From contig WELA01001907.1 in NCBI GenBank assembly GCA_009602735.1, positions 237,370 to 264,264 of the forward strand: a DNA stretch of 26,895 bases, in the 5' to 3' direction. Under the pieces are notes generated by a model that was not told where the DNA came from, did not search any database, and saw nothing but the letters and a program-made list of their open reading frames with translations. A program made the translations under genes and the position numbers. Origin of the DNA: Mesotaenium endlicherianum (lineage: Eukaryota > Streptophyta > Zygnematophyceae > Zygnematales > Mesotaeniaceae). This document shows positions 15,138 to 23,465 of this stretch, piece after piece; positions within the stretch are counted from its first letter, which is position 1; the number at the start of each line of letters is the position of its first letter.

Positions 15138-16332
15138 GTGCGGCAGGCCCACGTTGCCAACCCGAGCATGACTGCTCGACCGACGCCAGCTGTCGCAACC
15201 TCACGCACCTGTTGTACGGCAGAGGTGGCAGAGATGACCGATCCGACTCTCGCGCCTTCCCCGCTGCTACCTTTGCCACCTCCGGCACGGGCGCCACAAG
15301 CAACCTGCGCGGTGGCCAGCGCACTCGGCACTGCGATGACCGCCGTGCCTGTTGTGCGCTCGGTCATCTGTCAAGAGCCAGGTTGCGACCTGCGCGGCAG
15401 GCAGCGAGCTGTCACTCCGTCGCAGCTCAGGCGCAGTCTGCGCAGCGAGCACAGTCTTACGGCCCTGCCGAGACGCGGTCAGTTTGTTACGCCACCCTAC
15501 CGCTACACCCGAGTCAAAGCTGCCACTCCGCCCTACCGCGACAGTCGCAACCAAGTAGCCACCCCGCCGTACCGCGAGGTGGACGATCGCAAGGACGCCT
15601 CGCTGTCCACCACGTACGCCTTCCACGCGCTCTACAATTGGCGGCTAGCGCTCCCTTGCAGCCACTTTGCCAGCGACGGGCCTGGCGGCTCACCTCCCTC
15701 CAAGGTGGTCTGCACCAACAGTCGCGCCTTTGACTCCAGGATGGCCGACGTGTTGCAGCCGTCGACGACCTAGCGCGCTGCCACAGGCGTTCTTGCAACC
15801 AGCTGCCGCTCCACTCGCAGCTCTGTGCTCAAGTGCATTGGCGCCCCGTCAACTAGTGCGCGTCCGGCAGTTCGCCTACCGCACTGAGCCCGCCGGCAGC
15901 CCCAACCCGGTGGACCTCCCTTTCCACCGGCGCCAGCAGGCTTACTACGACCCGCACCTGTATCTGCCACAACGCCTCGTGCTGGACCAGCTCGCGTACG
16001 TAGCTTCCCATGCGCAGGACCGCAAGGCCAGGCGTAGATGGCAGCTCACATGCGTGCGCCAGGCTTAGGCCCGCTCGACCCCTGTGCCCCCGCACATCCT
16101 GCAAGACGCCTGCGATAGGTGGCGACAGTACCAGGCCCACGCGCGCGTTGCACAGCCCCAGCGTCGGCCTGAGCCCATTCCGCGCCTCACGCGCGACCAC
16201 GTCGAGCGCGCTGTCGCTGCGCTTCGCATGGCTCCGCATCAGCACAGCGAGGCTCGTACGTACCCGCCCACAGCAGAGCTCGGCGATCTTGCTATGGGCT
16301 GCCGCCCGCTCTTGACGCCCATTTACACGAAC
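15138..16332 (+). pseudogene. Uncharacterised polyprotein segment before the methyltransferase
   Basis: The open frame shifts at about 15138 and again near 15774. The first part (to the TAG at 15771) has three TPPYR repeats between 15490 and 15575 and a CQEPGCDLR motif. The second part (TAG at 16066 and 16333) has LVRVRQFAYRTEP, HRRQQAYYDPHLYLPQRL and ILQDACDRWRQYQAHARV, and leads directly into the methyltransferase in the same frame. I do not recognise a domain. It is not reverse transcriptase, RNase H or integrase: no YxDD, DD35E or RNase H motif is visible. It may be the methyltransferase's N-terminal targeting region, which is inference from position. Confidence 0.5.
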
Positions 16333-16335
16333 TAG

Positions 16336-17340
16336 TTGGACGAGCGGCCCGGCGGCATTGTCTTGGTGGAGCTGTTCGCTGGCATTGCCACTGGGCTGCT
16401 GGCCACGCTGCAAGCCGGCATCCCTGTCCATCGATACGTCTACGTCGATCCGGACCCCCAGGCGCAGCAGGTTGCCAGGGGCCAGATGGCGCTTTGCCAC
16501 GAGCGCTTTCCCGACATCTTCCCCGCTCGCGCCTTTTGTCACGCACAGACAGACTGGCTCATGGACGTCTGTGATATCACCAACGAGCACGTGACTTGCC
16601 TTGGCCCGGTGGAACTCATCTTCGCTGGCTGGGAGTGCCAAGGATTCTCAATTGCAAGCCGCGGCGGCGCCCTCAGCAACCCTTGCACGGCGCTTTTCTG
16701 GCACCTCCTCCGCATCCTCAACTTGGTTGAGGCGCGCCAGCCGGCTCACTCCCTTGCGTGGGTCCTGGAGCTAGAATGTGGCGATGCGTGACAACGAGCG
16801 GGACAACGTCCGTGCCGACTTCAAACTTTGCAGCAGCTACCTCGAACGCAAGGGCGTTGACGCCGCCGCGCAGATTGGTTCCTTTGCCCACCGCATGCGA
16901 GCTTACTTCACCAACCTTGTCATGCCAGGCACGCTCGAGGCTCTGGCTGCCGCGCACCCTTGCCACAGCCCACGACCGCAACGTTGACTCTATCCTCAAT
17001 ACCGAGCGGCTGGCCAGCGCGTGACAACTTTGCCCCATCCGTCACAGGCCCAGTGCGAGGTGCTCCGCGACGTCACACGCGCCCTGCCGACGTTGGTCAG
17101 TCGCTACGACAGCACAGTCTATGTCGGAGCGGCGCGCTGCATGGTCATTGACCTCTCCTCCGGCTTGTTTGAGCGCCCGCGTGCGGTGGAGATGGAGCGC
17201 GCCATGGGCTTCTTGCCGCACCCGACCCAGGTGGATGGCCTCACTGAGGTCAACCGCATTCGGCTGTTGGGGCAGGCCATCGTTGCCAACGTCTTGACTT
17301 GGCTCCTTTTGCAGACGCAGGCCTTGACGCCCTTCTACGC
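16336..17340 (+). pseudogene. DNMT3-like DNA cytosine-C5 methyltransferase carried by the retrotransposon (decayed)
   Basis: C5 methyltransferases move a methyl group from S-adenosylmethionine to cytosine in DNA. Motif I (SAM binding) is VELFAGIATGLLATL near 16360-16405. RYVYVDPDPQAQQVARGQM follows, and DVCDITNEH matches the DV..IT region of DNMT3-type enzymes. Motif IV is AGWECQGFS with the catalytic Cys codon at 16636-16638. SFAHRMRAYFTNL (about 16880-16918) matches the motif VIII area, EMERAMGFLPHPTQV (about 17192) the motif IX area, and LLGQAIVANVLTWLL (about 17264-17310) motif X. Motif VI (ENV) is split by an extra CTAG at 16771-16774, shifting the frame; a further break lies between about 16950 and 17021. 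Pro is replaced by Glu just before the catalytic Cys. Target recognition cannot be read from the sequence. The element ends soon after (about 17580). Confidence 0.8.
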
Positions 17341-17640
17341 GAGGCCCGTCATCCAGAGCAGCCACGCCGTCTGGACAAGCCACTCAATAGCTCCTCTAAC
17401 GATGACGGCACCGGCCCTACGCCAGGCACCCGCTCGCGATCTCAGCAAGAGGGGCCGGCACGACAGGCCCCGCTTTGTCGCCCGTACCAGGCGCCTCCTG
17501 CATCCAGCTCTAACTCTAGTCCGCTGGGGGGGGGGAAGGAGGCGGGAGGAGGCAAAGCGGTTGTCGTTGTGAGACAGCAACAGGCCAACGCGACCAAAGT
17601 GAGCCTGTTACCATGGTATGCTATTGCACGGTAAGGTGGC
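17341..17640 (+). other. Low-complexity tail and truncation edge of the retrotransposon
   Basis: After motif X of the methyltransferase the frames encode Ser-, Gln- and Pro-rich sequence, then reach a G-run near 17527-17535 and GGAGG-type repeats. GC content then falls sharply by about 17640. Reverse transcriptase, RNase H and integrase, expected downstream in a complete element, are absent. The edge is therefore placed at roughly 17580-17640. Confidence 0.5.
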
Positions 17641-18637
17641 GAAGGCGGCCCGTTACGAGCCCGTGCCTCGCTTTTCAACCAAATACTGATGATTCCGTAA
17701 CCCACAAATTAAATGTGTATACAACCAACCTTCCGATACAGTCGGCACAAGGACGCCTCTGTTTTTTTTTTCATAACTTACCAAGCTCATTGGCTACAAT
17801 AGCCACTTTGAAATGAATCGACTTACCAAATAGGCGATTAACAATTAATGAAGATCTTTATATCAGCAAGTAATCTTTATGGTATTTTCTGTTAAATAAT
17901 TAAACAATGAAAGACAACACACTAGCAGTAGACAATATTCGCGAGTCAAATGCAAGTAAACTAGCATCAAGAATGCGATCAGTAAACTCATACATAAGCA
18001 AGGCTAGAAGACAGTGCATATCAATGGCTTCTTGCCTTGGATTCATATATCTTTCAGTAAGCTGTCCAAGAGAGTTGGCCTCGTTTTCGAATGCCGAACT
18101 TGAGAGCAATACCTAGCATATGTACATGGAATGAGTTTACGGTTCAACGGCAAGTGCGATGGCATCGCCTACCCAGGAGCTAACCACGTTGGTAGGACCT
18201 CGGATAACCAAATCCACCGCCATCTCCCATCATTCCGAATCGCCATCCATCCGAAGAATGTCATTTGGTCATTCATCTAGCATACCACACTTATATGCAT
18301 ATCTAGGCAATTCGCTGCTACCGAGTACAGAAGTCAGCTGGCTGTCAAAGAATGTGTCAGCAAGCTGACCTACGTTGACTTCAGCCTGCTGCTCTCGGCT
18401 GAGTCATTATATTGATTATTGTTATTTAAAATCCAGCGGACTGAATATTAAGTAAAGTCTAGCAGACTAAACATAATTAACTGTTCTATTTCAATGAATA
18501 TCATATCTACCAATATATTGTTTTATTACAATCCCTCCAACTTAAAGTGTTGTCGACTAGACAACACTGATTCACTAACACAAGTTAAGTATTATTTACA
18601 ATCACGTAAGGCACATGCAACACAAAAGCAGACTGAC
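17641..18637. other. AT-rich stretch, no supported gene
   Basis: Composition drops to strongly AT-rich. Minus-strand 18109-17900 and plus-strand 18159-18368 have short open frames. The latter contains LGNSLLPSTEVSWLSKN, which faintly recalls the SWSSK segment of Ty1/copia RNase H, but nothing around it supports that. No RNA gene or repeat array was seen. Confidence 0.4.
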
Positions 18638-19611
18638 TCAAACAAAGATAGCAACTAAGTACCCGGCGCTGTGTCTCCTGGGGAGCGAGACCTGAAATTT
18701 GACCTTCTTCTCCTGGTGGATGGCCTCCTGAACTTTGGGGGCTTGGATCAGGGTGAACCCAGGGGTGAACGCAGCAGCTGGGCAGTACTCTCTTGCACTG
18801 TTTGCAAATTTATGGAGACAGCTCTTTCTTGTGCAGTTCTTTAAGCTGACACGTACATACACTAGCATGCCGGAGGGGTGTTGGATGACAAGGGATAAGG
18901 GCACATGTCCTTTGCTAGAAGGGGATGCTGGCTGCCCTTTGGCTGCCTCCTTAGCAGCCAACCTGTCTGCTCTGTCTGACTGAGTCTCCTTCCGTGGGGT
19001 GGGACTCCTCCTGCTGAAACTGCCTAACCACTAGAGATCTAGATCTCTTGATGGGCTAGGGTCAAAACCCTCCTCCTCGTTGTCCTCCTCTCCATTGTCT
19101 CCTCCTTCCTCTTCCTCGTCCTCTTGTTCCTCTAAAATTTCTGGAATTTCAACCGCTCCCGAGAAGAAGAGTATCCCACTGACCTCCCCTTTTTGGGTGC
19201 GGGTGGGGGCTGCTGGGTCCTGACCGCATACAGGTCCTTCTCCCCTTGCTTACTTGCCCATTTGGCTTAAGCATGCTTTCCTTTGGAGAAGGAATCCCTG
19301 GCCCTGGTCCTATCCTCCTGTGTCTCCGAGCTCATGCAGTCTCTGACCCCATCCAGTCTTGGGTCCCATGCTGCAATGTGAGGTGGCAGCACTATCTTCC
19401 CCTGCAAGTGTGCCAAGAAATCGTCTTCCTCGGCCCCGTCATTGTGCTGGTCCTTGATGTCAATAGTCATCCAGCACCAGTCCGTAGGTTGTAGCAAGAA
19501 AGCAAGGTCCGCCCTCTTTAAGGTGCAGGGATACCAGTGCCCCGAGATATCCAACTGACCGATCTCTCTGGCTAAGAACTCCCAGCTTCTTCTCTCCACC
19601 TCGTTGTACAT
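18638..19611 (-). pseudogene. Unrecognised protein-coding region with acidic tract and basic C-terminus
   Basis: The upstream part (19611-19267) reads MYNEVERRSWEFLAREIGQL and continues with soluble, well-structured-looking sequence to a TAA in the context KHA-stop-AKW. After a frame change near 19230-19250, an acidic run (EEQEDEEEEGGDNGEE, about 19130-19080) leads to a TAG at 19032-19034 and then about 130 residues. These include HVPLSLVIQHPSG, LVYVRVSLKNCTRKSCL and the C-terminus SAGYLVAIFV with TGA at 18638. Codon use and length suggest a former gene or transposon ORF. I cannot assign a family. A CCTTACAG acceptor-like site at about 19625-19632 just upstream would allow splicing from the coding region at 20934-20413. 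Confidence 0.4.
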
Positions 19612-19630
19612 TACTTTGAACCGATTGTGG

Positions 19631-20157
19631 GCTGTAAGGTTATGAATGTGTAGTTTTTATCTTTGTAGTAATTTATATGCATAGAGTGTGATTTTAAAAG
19701 AACTTTGGCCTTTATTTCAAGTCATTTGGACAAGTATTGAGAAAGTTATGAATTTTGGAAATTTTTAGTGAGTTTTTAGAGTCACAGATCCGATTTAGTG
19801 ACAAGGACAGGTCCAGTGACGAAAATTTCGGTTGGAGTCCAGGAAGTAGGACATAGAAACATGAGGGTTCCAGAAACTACGTACAATTATGTAGAGTGCG
19901 AAAGTGATCGTGGAGTTTCTAGAAACTTCGTGAGGAGTTAGTGGATTGTGTAGTAGAATATTCTAGAGTGTGATTGTGTGCGTTTGAGTGTGCTAGCTTG
20001 TCCAACTAGGCAAGGTCACCTACATGGAAGGAGCCATAGTAGAAGGTTCTGGAGGTACTTTGCTAAAGAGGACACTTAGAGTTGAAGCATAAAAGAGGGG
20101 GTCTTGTCTTGTCTAGGGAAGTCTAGTCTAACCTTCTTATCTTGTACACGACTTTTC
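19631..20157 (+). mobile_element. Possible solo LTR (or intron) between two minus-strand coding blocks
   Basis: This stretch has no coding signal. It begins TGTAAGGTTATGAATGTG like an LTR and contains a CATAAAAGAGGGG TATA-like box at 20088-20100, followed by a T/C-rich leader-like section with repeated GTCTTGTCTAG elements (20101-20125), much as LTR U3-R-U5 would. The 3' edge and a target-site duplication could not be fixed. Read on the minus strand, the same interval could instead be an intron ending in CCTTACAG at about 19632. Both readings are open. Confidence 0.3.
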
Positions 20158-20934
20158 TTAATCAAGTGAGTTCTTTTCTACTCCTCTCTCATGTAGCCCT
20201 CTAACCCTTGCAAGGGTGGCACACCACCAGGCCACTTCACCTTGTGTATGCAACTAGGAAAGGTCCTCGTGCACGCTTCCACTCGCGGGTGAGGGTGCGT
20301 GAGTGCGTATGGGCGCACTCCCCGCACCCTTCCCCCTTTCAATAGGGATCCACCCGATGACCCTGTCTGTGCCCCAGATGCCCGGTATTGGCACAGCTTT
20401 AGACTCGTTCGTCTAGGCCAGTGCTTTGGCCTCACGGGTTGTAAACCCCACCACCCTGGCATAGTCGTGGTACAGTAGCAGCCCTGTGCTGACCTCTGTG
20501 TACTTGTCAAAGTTTTCAGACGTCTCCCCCTCCCGCTGCAGTATGTCCTTCTGCGACTCGCTTCGGCTTCTCTGGGCATACTTGAAGGCTTCCTCCAGAA
20601 GGTCAAAGCCCTTGCCCATTACCGTGTAGCGGTAACTTCTAATCCTCCTTTGTTCCTCCTCAGCCTGCTGTTTCCGCCTCTCCTTGGACAACCTTTGCTC
20701 CTCTGCCTTCTTGGCTTCCTCTGCAGCCTTTTTGTCCTGCTCCTCCTGTCTCAGCCTGGCCTGTTCCTCCTCCTTCTTCTTCTTCTGAGCCTCTCGCTGC
20801 AGTCGAAGTCGCTTTGATTCTCGCAACGGAATGGAGGATGATTCGATGTCGCCATGGAACTCCTGGTACTCAACCTGTGTCTCCTCGGCCCTTCTTTTCC
20901 TTTTGACTTCAGACTTTTGAGTCATCCTGCTCAA
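20158..20934 (-). CDS. Lys/Glu-rich coiled-coil protein, function unknown
   Basis: The frame opens at 20934 (MSRMTQKSEVKRKRR) and encodes a highly charged helix: KRLRLQREAQKKKKEEEQAR, then EEAKKAEEQRLSKERRKQQ. A possibly folded part follows (YTVMGKGFDLLEEAFKYAQR, YTEVSTGLLLYHDYARVVGF). A TAG stops it at 20413-20415. The same frame continues sensibly beyond (TNESKAVPIPGIWGTDRVIG) through another TAG near 20258 to TAA at 20158-20160. It is either a short complete protein, a decayed longer one, or a first exon whose donor lies before the TAG. The N-terminal basic stretch would suit a nuclear or nucleic-acid-binding protein; that is inference. No family was recognised, and transposon origin is possible given the neighbourhood. 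Confidence 0.45.
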
Positions 20935-21115
20935 TCACAAACACAATGGGGTCAGTGTAGTCATGGTATTATGCACGATCGTGGAGGATTTTGGTTTCCA
21001 TCGACAACAAAATCCATCCAAGGCCTCAAATGGACCAAATTCATCCAAACGGGCTGATTTGGGCTTGAATGGAAATCCATTTGGAAAATTGGTCCAAATG
21101 GAAACAATTTAACCC

Positions 21116-21468
21116 ATGTCAGAATGTCAGGGTGTATCGTCTATGGAGGCAAAGTACATTGTGGCCTCACATGCGGTGCAAGAGGCATTGTGGTTGAGAA
21201 GAGTCCTGAAGAACTTAGGCTGTGAGCAGCTGAGTCCACAGTGATTTTGAGTGACAGCCAAAGTTGCATTGCATTGGGCAAGAATCATGTAGAGCATGCT
21301 AGAAGCAAGCATTTTGACATTCAGTATCATAAGTGTAGACAGTGTGTGCTAGATAGTGTGGAGTTCAAGTATGTCAAAATCGATAAGATGATGGCAGATG
21401 CTTTGACAAAAGCTGTCCCTATAATTAAGCAACAATGGTGTGCTGGGATGTTAGGATTAAAAAAATAA
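21116..21468 (+). pseudogene. Ty1/copia RNase H, 3' end of pol (decayed)
   Basis: The first block (about 21131-21232) reads SSMEAKYIVASHAVQEALWL, matching the conserved S..EAEY..l..A..E..WL segment of copia RNase H. The second block (21241-21468) reads ILSDSQSCIALGKNHVEHAR, SKHFDIQYHKCR, VKIDKMMADALTKAVP, then MLGLKK and TAA. This is the canonical C-terminus, with the catalytic Asp in SDSQS and the H-D pair in KHFDIQYH. The blocks are in different frames; AGTCCACAGTG near 21231-21241 looks like a one-base loss relative to a continuous frame. Everything upstream of RNase H is missing. The sequence immediately 5' (20940-21115) is unrelated. Confidence 0.85.
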
Positions 21469-21485
21469 GTGAGCGGATGATTAGC

Positions 21486-21496
21486 CAAAGAGGAAG
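21486..21496 (+). promoter_or_regulatory. Polypurine tract of the copia element
   Basis: CAAAGAGGAAG, ending immediately before TGTACAAAACAGG, sits 18 bases after the end of the RNase H frame. This is where the plus-strand primer of an LTR element is expected. The element's orientation agrees with the reading direction of pol. Confidence 0.6.
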
Positions 21497-21755
21497 TGTA
21501 CAAAACAGGCAGTCCTAAAATAGGCAGTCCTAGCTCTATTTGTGTCACACGTGTGTTCGCACGTGTGATGGTCGACATGTGTGTGTGGTCAATCCATTTC
21601 AGTTGACAGTCTGTGAGTGTGTCGATGAGTAGGGTACGAGTGACTGGGATTGTCGATGAATTTGAGGTAGGGAAGCAGTCGTCAGTGTGAATACAGTGAT
21701 GAGGTAGGGCTGTGTGTAGAAGTACATTTGAGAGAAGAGAAAAGAGTTGAGCCAG
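21497..21755 (+). mobile_element. 3' LTR (start) of the copia element
   Basis: The LTR is inferred from TG directly after the polypurine tract. Its first part holds a doubled AGGCAGTCCTA (21507-21517 and 21522-21532) and an ACACGTGTG palindromic section near 21547-21568. No coding signal is present. The right edge is unclear, because chromovirus protease sequence begins by 21763; the LTR may be cut there by the other element or by deletion. Confidence 0.5.
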
Positions 21756-21762
21756 AGTAAGT

Positions 21763-22071
21763 GTGTGCTCCTCTTATTGTCTTGTGGATGCTTTAACGGA
21801 CTTGCCCGATGGTGTTGATGCAATTTTGGGTAACGCGTGGCTTTCGCAGACGAGTGCCATGTTGGACTACGGTCACCGTACGTGCATTGTTTGCAAGGGA
21901 CGTCAAAAGATTACTCAACCTCTTTATTCAGGCATTGATTTGCATGGTCCTTTGAAGACTCTTCGTCTGTCCATCAAGCAAGCTCGGCGCTTGGCACAAT
22001 TGACCTTCATCAAATGCTTACCAAAGGCTGTACCAAGAATCCGTTTTTCCGAGATCACTTTGGTATCGTAG
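21763..22071 (+). pseudogene. Ty3/gypsy aspartic protease, C-terminal part
   Basis: LPDGVDAILGNAWLSQTSAM, followed by LDYGHRTCIVCKG, matches the second half of chromovirus protease, in which D-[VA]-ILG-x-[ED]W-L is conserved. The catalytic DSGA end is missing, and sequence before 21763 belongs to the copia 3' end. After the protease the frame runs about 45 residues to TAG at 22069. The remainder of pol expected here (reverse transcriptase and RNase H, roughly 2 kb) is absent. Confidence 0.7.
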
Positions 22072-22140
22072 CCAACCCTGTAGGGGTCGTCATGGGCAGT
22101 ATGGATAAAAGGAAATAACTCTCAAAATATACATTTGATG

Positions 22141-23054
22141 CGGGGTTTTGAGCGCATTGTGGTCCCAGAAGGCCAAATAAGATATGTGCTTCTATGGGTA
22201 GCGCAGGACTCTTCTTACTGGAGTCATCATGGTATCACCTAATTCATTTGTCAGTTGCACCGAGGGTACACGTGGCCGCCCCTCAAAGTTGATGTTGCCG
22301 GCAAAAAAAACTAGGCCGGGAATGTGTTGCCAGCTAGGAAGCTGCATCCGTTGGAACTTGCCGGTGGCCCGTGGGAAAGCATTAGTCTCGACTTTGTCGT
22401 GGAATTGCCTACCACGCAAAGGGGTCACAATGGGGTATTACCAATTGTGGATCATTTTACCAAGATGATGCACTGTTTGCCCACGAAACCATCACTTGAT
22501 GCAAAAGAGACTGCGGTTCATCACGGGTTCAAGTTACATGGCATGCCGAAGGGTATTACAAGTGATTGTGGTAGTCAACTTATGAGCCACTTTTGGCAGG
22601 AAGTTTGTAAGAATTTTGACACGAAACTGCAGCTGTCAACAAGCTTCCATCGTGAGATCGATGGCCAAACAGAACGTATGAACCGCGTTCTTCAGCAATT
22701 TTTGTAAACCCCTTTTAAGACAATTGCAATACCCTCCTCTCAGAGTTGTAGAGTTTGCCGTCAATAATGCTTACCGAGAAAGTGTTACGGACACGCCTTT
22801 CTTCCTTAAGAATGGACGACACCCGCATGATCCTCTCACATGGTGAGATAGGGGAGTCATAAAAGTTCCAAGTGCATGCCAACTTGTCCATTCTCTGTAA
22901 GAGATGCGCAAACACGCAAAGTTGACCTTAGCCGCTGCCCGGGATTGGCAGAAAACGTTCCCTGTCACGCATAGGAAAGAGTTGAGTTTTGAGGTTAAAA
23001 CAAAGCATTTGCATCTTAAGCACCTAAAAGAGCGCAAGCTTCGGCCTGGCTAGG
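22141..23054 (+). pseudogene. Ty3/gypsy integrase (decayed)
   Basis: The segment at 22141-22320 (FERIVVPEGQIRYVLL, then SHHGIT and LHRGYTWPPLK) is the zinc-binding HHCC region; the two Cys are lost, with a TAA and a TAG in frame. The core follows in one frame from 22324: LELAGGPWESISLDFVVELP, LHGMPKGITSDCGSQL, FHREIDGQTERMNRVL. The DD35E triad is visible as Asp in SLDF, Asp in TSDC, and Glu in GQTER exactly 35 residues later. A TAA at 22705 and a frame change follow. Then FAVNNAYRESVTDTPFFLKN (22754 on) and AAARDWQKTFPVTHRKELSF continue the integrase C-terminal region to TAG near 23052. Non-functional as written. Confidence 0.85.
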
Positions 23055-23076
23055 TAGGCTCTTTTAGGCATCTGTT

Positions 23077-23398
23077 ATGGCACAGTTTGGCCCTGTTGCA
23101 TACCAACTGGGGTTACCAAAGTCAATGGGACGTATGCATCCAGTGCCTTTTATCAATGTACTAAAGCTCTTTAGATCTGATGGCCGCTCTCAGCCACAGT
23201 TACCGGAGTTGGAACTCAAACAAGATGATATAGCGTGGGACGTGGAAGAAGTCTTAGGACATGGCTACTACACCCGTCATAAGCCTCCACGAGTGGGACT
23301 TTTGAATAAGTGGCTAGAATAATTAACCGATCGAGGGGTTCGTATGAACCGCAGGATGCAATCCTTCATCATTATAGTGACTTGATTCAGCAGTATTG
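23077..23398 (+). pseudogene. GPY/F module and chromodomain of the chromovirus
   Basis: FGPVAYQLGLPKSMGRMHPV and FINVLKLFRSDGR match the GPY/F module that ends gypsy integrases. WDVEEVLGHGYYTRHKPPRV, LLNKWLE and then, in a shifted frame from about 23337, SYEPQDAILHHYSDLIQQY and TGA match a chromodomain with a divergent aromatic cage. Chromodomains direct integration of chromoviruses to particular chromatin. The frame change near 23322 follows the TAA after KWLE. Confidence 0.7.
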
Positions 23399-23465
23399 AA
23401 CAAACGCAAAGCTGCCATACCATGTTCGCCCGACCTTGTGATTTTTCCGCTCACTACTGCAAGCA

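Noticed and set aside
11153..16335. Alternative nuclear genetic code with TAG as glutamine
   Set aside because: PP2A-C ends with TAG at its universally conserved C-terminus, so TAG is a stop in host genes. Methylation-driven decay explains the pattern more simply.
18159..18410. Ty1/copia RNase H-like LGNSLLPSTEVSWLSKN
   Set aside because: Only about fifteen residues look familiar. The flanking conserved motifs (SDADW before, S..EAEY after) cannot be found in any frame.
21010..21115. Inverted-repeat-like stretch around GGACCAAATT and AATTGGTCC, possibly a MITE
   Set aside because: Only the central 7-9 bases pair. Terminal inverted repeats and a target duplication could not be identified.
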